The notes below the pieces were generated by a model, which was not told where the DNA came from, made no database searches, and was given only the letters and a program-made list of their open reading frames with translations. DNA of 64,000 nucleotides from positions 28,731 through 92,730 of the forward strand of contig CAVJTH010000007.1 in assembly GCA_963652365.1 (NCBI GenBank), in the 5' to 3' direction. Made by a program: the position numbers and the translations under genes. Of this stretch, positions 61,601 through 64,000 are shown one piece after another (the first letter of the stretch is position 1; each line of letters begins with the position of its first letter). Source of the DNA: Hallerella sp963652365 (lineage in GTDB: Bacteria; Fibrobacterota; Fibrobacteria; Fibrobacterales; Fibrobacteraceae).

Positions 61601-61827
61601 GCGAACAGAATAACCGTTACCAAAAGGCGATGAACCGGTTGGAAGAAATCCTTTCGAAGATTGACCGCAGCGATGTCAGCGTGGATGAACTCGCGGCTCA
61701 GGTCGAAGAAGCGACAACTCTTCTCCGCGAATGCAAGACGATTCTTTCCGAAACGGAAAGGAATGTCCAGAGCGCGTTATCCGTCTTGAACGGGGAAACC
61801 GAAAAAGGCGCGGAAGAAAAGGCATGA
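61597..61827 (+). CDS. xseB: Exodeoxyribonuclease VII small subunit
   Basis: A 76-residue protein forming a helical hairpin, with RYQKAMNRLEEILSKIDRSD, SVDELAAQVEEATTLLRECK and ILSETERNVQ, the standard XseB pattern. It assembles with XseA, not seen here, to degrade single-stranded DNA. The start overlaps the upstream stop in ATGA and its own stop overlaps the next ATG in the same way, so translation is coupled. The frame is open upstream inside the ligase gene, but that part is not coding. Confidence 0.9.
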   Translation: MSEQNNRYQKAMNRLEEILSKIDRSDVSVDELAAQVEEATTLLRECKTILSETERNVQSALSVLNGETEKGAEEKA

Positions 61828-62663
61828 GCGAAGCGCTTCGCGTTGAACATCTTTCTGTTTACTACCCGATGCGGAGCGGCGTCCTTTCGCGTGTTTCGCA
61901 TTATCTGAAAGCGGTCGATGACGTTTCGCTTATGCTTGACGAAGGGGAAATCCTCGCGGTCATCGGGGAATCGGGATGCGGAAAGAGTACGCTTGCCCAG
62001 GCGCTTGTCGGGCTTTTGCCGTGGAAGGCGGGGACCTATTCCGTCTTCGGTAAACATGTCGATGTTTCTTCGGCCAAAGCTTTTTCCGAGGTCCGCAAAT
62101 CGGTACAGATGGTCTTTCAGGATCCCTATTCGAGCCTGAATCCACGACAGACCGTTTCGCAAATCTTGACTTTCCCGGCGGTGGCAAATGGAATTTCCAG
62201 GAGCGAAGCGGTCGAACGCGCAAGGGAAAAACTGCATCTCGTTGGACTGTCGCAAGATTCGCTCGGACGCTATCCGCATGAATTTTCGGGCGGGCAGCGC
62301 CAGAGAATCGGCATCGCGCGGGCGTTGATGCTCGAACCCAAGGTGCTGATCGCGGACGAAGTGACGAGCGCGCTCGATGTTTCCGTCCAGGCGCAGGTCC
62401 TCAAGCTCCTGGAAGAGCTTCGACAAAATCTGGGGATTTCCATCCTCTTCATTTCTCACGATATCTTGACCGTCCGCTCGTTTGCGAATAAGGTAATTGT
62501 CCTTTACAAGGGAAGGGAAAAGGAATCCGGGCCAGTGGAATCCGTTCTGGAAAGCCCAAGGCATCTTTACACGAAGGCGTTGATGGCGAGCGTTCCCACG
62601 CTGGATTTTGACCGCCCACCGCAAGTGCCGACAGATTTTTCGAACAACCTGTATGATGATTGA
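61824..62663 (+). CDS. ABC transporter ATP-binding protein (OppF/DppF-like)
   Basis: A 279-residue ATPase. Walker A is GESGCGKST (about residues 48-56), the Q-loop is QMVFQDPYSSLNPRQTV, the signature is EFSGGQRQRIGIARALM, Walker B is VLIADEVTSALD and the H-loop is ILFISHDI. LYTKALMASVPTL near the end is typical of the peptide/nickel Opp-Dpp C-terminal region. No permease or substrate-binding gene is adjacent, so its partner genes lie elsewhere. ATGA overlap with xseB; 3 bp to the next gene. Confidence 0.92.
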   Translation: MSEALRVEHLSVYYPMRSGVLSRVSHYLKAVDDVSLMLDEGEILAVIGESGCGKSTLAQALVGLLPWKAGTYSVFGKHVDVSSAKAFSEVRKSVQMVFQDPYSSLNPRQTVSQILTFPAVANGISRSEAVERAREKLHLVGLSQDSLGRYPHEFSGGQRQRIGIARALMLEPKVLIADEVTSALDVSVQAQVLKLLEELRQNLGISILFISHDILTVRSFANKVIVLYKGREKESGPVESVLESPRHLYTKALMASVPTLDFDRPPQVPTDFSNNLYDD

Positions 62664-62666
62664 AGA

Positions 62667-63800
62667 ATGAAAACGGTGAAACTTCGCATGGAAAAAATGG
62701 CGCAGGGCGGTGAAGCTCTTGCCCGCCTTGACGATGGACGGATCTGCTTTGTCGCGGGAGCCTTGACAGGGGAAGTCGCGGAAGTCGCGCTGACGCAAGA
62801 CAGGAAGGACTATGCGAAAGGATTCGCTTCTAAAATCCTGGAACGATCTTTCTTTCGGGTAAAGCCGCAATGCCCGCTTTACGAAAGGTGCGGTGGCTGC
62901 TCTCTGCAACACGCGAGTCTCGATTTCCAGCTTTTGACATATCGCGCTTCGGTCGAGGAACTGTTTCGGCGCTTTGCGAAAGCGGAACTTCCCGCGGGCT
63001 GGAAAATCCATTCGGGAAAATCCTACGGCTACAGAAACCGGGCGCGCCTTGTCCGCGTCGAAAAGGGCTGGGGGTTTCGGGAATCGAAAAGTCATCGACA
63101 GATACCGGTTCCTCGGTGCGCTGTCCTGTCGGATGCGTTAAACGAGGCGATAGCAGGCGATGCGTTCCCCAGGGTTCCGGAACTTTCCGTCTTTGACAAC
63201 GGAGATGGCGGAATTTCCTGTTTCCATCGTGGAATGGACGCTTCGGAATTCAAAAAGCAGGCGACAAATACGGTCACGCTTTGCGGACATTCCCTGTCGA
63301 TGGACGCTGCCTGTTTTTTCCAGTCGAATCTGGGACTGCTGCCGGAGCTAGTCAAGACCGTTTCGGATTCCGCCGGTTCGGGGCGTTTTCTGATCGATCT
63401 GTATAGCGGTGTCGGATTCTTTGCCGCCATGCTGCAAGAGAGATTTGAACGGATCGTGACCGTGGAGCGCGAGCCGAAGGCTCTGTATCATGCGAAACGC
63501 AATGTCCCCGAAGCGCGTAACGTATCCGCTCCCGCCGAAGAATGGCTTGCGAAAAACGACGCTTCCGATGCGGATGTCCTCATCGTCGATCCGCCGCGGA
63601 CCGGGCTTCTTCCCTCGGCGATCGAAGCTCTCGCCAAGGCGCATCCGAAAAAGTTGCTTTACGTTTCGTGCGACCCGGCGACGCTTGCCCGTGACTTTCA
63701 GAGGCTTTCCATTTATGGCTACAAAATCCACAAGGCGGAAGGTTTCGCCTTTTATCCGCAAACGCCCCATTTTGAAATGTTCCTGGAACTTGGCGAGTGA
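62667..63800 (+). CDS. TrmA/RumA-family RNA (uracil-5-) methyltransferase
   Basis: A 377-residue SAM-dependent enzyme that methylates uridine in rRNA or tRNA. An N-terminal TRAM domain (about 1-60) is followed by a 4Fe-4S motif whose visible cysteines are CPLYERCGGCSLQH (about 71-84). The methyltransferase core has DLYSGVGFFAAML, VEREPKALYHAKRN, and DPPRTGLL. The catalytic Cys is in YVSCDPATLARDF near the end. It resembles RlmD (rumA) or RlmC; which position it modifies cannot be told. It follows the ABC ATPase by 3 bp and is the last gene of this operon. Confidence 0.93.
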   Translation: MKTVKLRMEKMAQGGEALARLDDGRICFVAGALTGEVAEVALTQDRKDYAKGFASKILERSFFRVKPQCPLYERCGGCSLQHASLDFQLLTYRASVEELFRRFAKAELPAGWKIHSGKSYGYRNRARLVRVEKGWGFRESKSHRQIPVPRCAVLSDALNEAIAGDAFPRVPELSVFDNGDGGISCFHRGMDASEFKKQATNTVTLCGHSLSMDAACFFQSNLGLLPELVKTVSDSAGSGRFLIDLYSGVGFFAAMLQERFERIVTVEREPKALYHAKRNVPEARNVSAPAEEWLAKNDASDADVLIVDPPRTGLLPSAIEALAKAHPKKLLYVSCDPATLARDFQRLSIYGYKIHKAEGFAFYPQTPHFEMFLELGE

Positions 63801-64000
63801 TGGAGTCAGATTTTAGAGCTGAGTGAAGTGTGAAGAGTGGAGTGTGGAGGGTTGAGAGTGGAGTTTCGCAAACGTCTAGGTTCTAACGCAAAGCGAGCCG
63901 TTTTGATTCCTAAACTCTAATCTCTGAAAAAAAAAGCGTGGCCGAGGGGGTGGATGCAAGGAAGGGGGAGTCAGAACTTAGAGCTGAGAACTTAGTTGAG
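63801..64000. repeat. Intergenic repeat element, copy 2 (cut by window end)
   Basis: No gene. It contains the 30-base block 63838-63867 that is the exact reverse complement of 39585-39614, the direct block AGCGAGCCGTT, and several AACTTAGAGCT-like words. The element runs to the right edge and may continue. Confidence 0.7.

Overview
The window looks like a chromosomal segment of a Fibrobacter-type bacterium (phylum Fibrobacteres). The main evidence is two lipoproteins carrying the FISUMP domain (Fibrobacter succinogenes major paralogous domain), poly-serine linkers in exported proteins, C-terminal tails resembling type IX secretion sorting domains, and outer-membrane beta-barrels ending in Phe. 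The Gram-negative envelope is supported by lspA, lipoproteins and barrels. Core genes are GC-rich with strong third-position bias, which creates many long antisense shadow frames. Two long blocks are visibly more AT-rich.

Layout. 1-7600: end of an outer-membrane barrel gene, a small lipoprotein, the cell-elongation operon mreB-mreC-mreD-mrdA-rodA, and comF. 7601-7791: tRNA-Ser(UGA) and tRNA-Phe(GAA) on the minus strand. 7938-12486: a CotH-type lipoprotein, a eukaryotic-type HisA and a convergent MATE exporter. 12560-25370: an AT-richer minus-strand island with a 3052-residue Tc-toxin A subunit, a secreted poly-Ser protein and a family-1-like glycosyltransferase. 25710-26565: rplM-rpsI, with rpsI apparently starting at AUU. 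26628-29346: cardiolipin synthase and a DUF2914 membrane protein. 29401-34661: an iron module made of a DtxR-family regulator, three TTAG-N6-CTAA boxes, an acidic barrel, feoA, feoA, feoB and a Cys-rich Feo accessory peptide. 34941-46442: SLC13 transporter, RND exporter, LtaS-like enzyme, dnaA, a membrane protein, squalene/phytoene synthase, lspA and an RluA-type synthase. 46476-60151: an AT-rich surface-protein operon with an 11.5-kb gene flanked by two FISUMP lipoproteins and followed by a LolA-fold protein. 60206-63800: MurC-like ligase, xseB, an OppF-type ATPase and an RlmD-type methyltransferase.

How genes work together. The mre-mrd operon encodes the elongasome. The Feo block reads as one iron-regulated unit: barrel for outer-membrane passage, FeoA/FeoB/Cys-rich peptide for the inner membrane, and the adjacent DtxR protein as the likely repressor. 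The Tc island and the giant-protein operon look like accessory cell-surface or secreted systems. The most unusual item is the orphan TcA subunit: its TcB-binding end is intact but no TcB or TcC gene lies in the window.

Other signals. Several genes lacking a Shine-Dalgarno have a -10-like hexamer ending 6-7 nt before the start codon, suggesting leaderless mRNAs. An intergenic repeat occurs in inverted orientation at 39311-39659 and 63801-64000. No CRISPR array, transposase, rRNA or convincing oriC was seen. All family calls come from reading motifs by eye; no database search was run.
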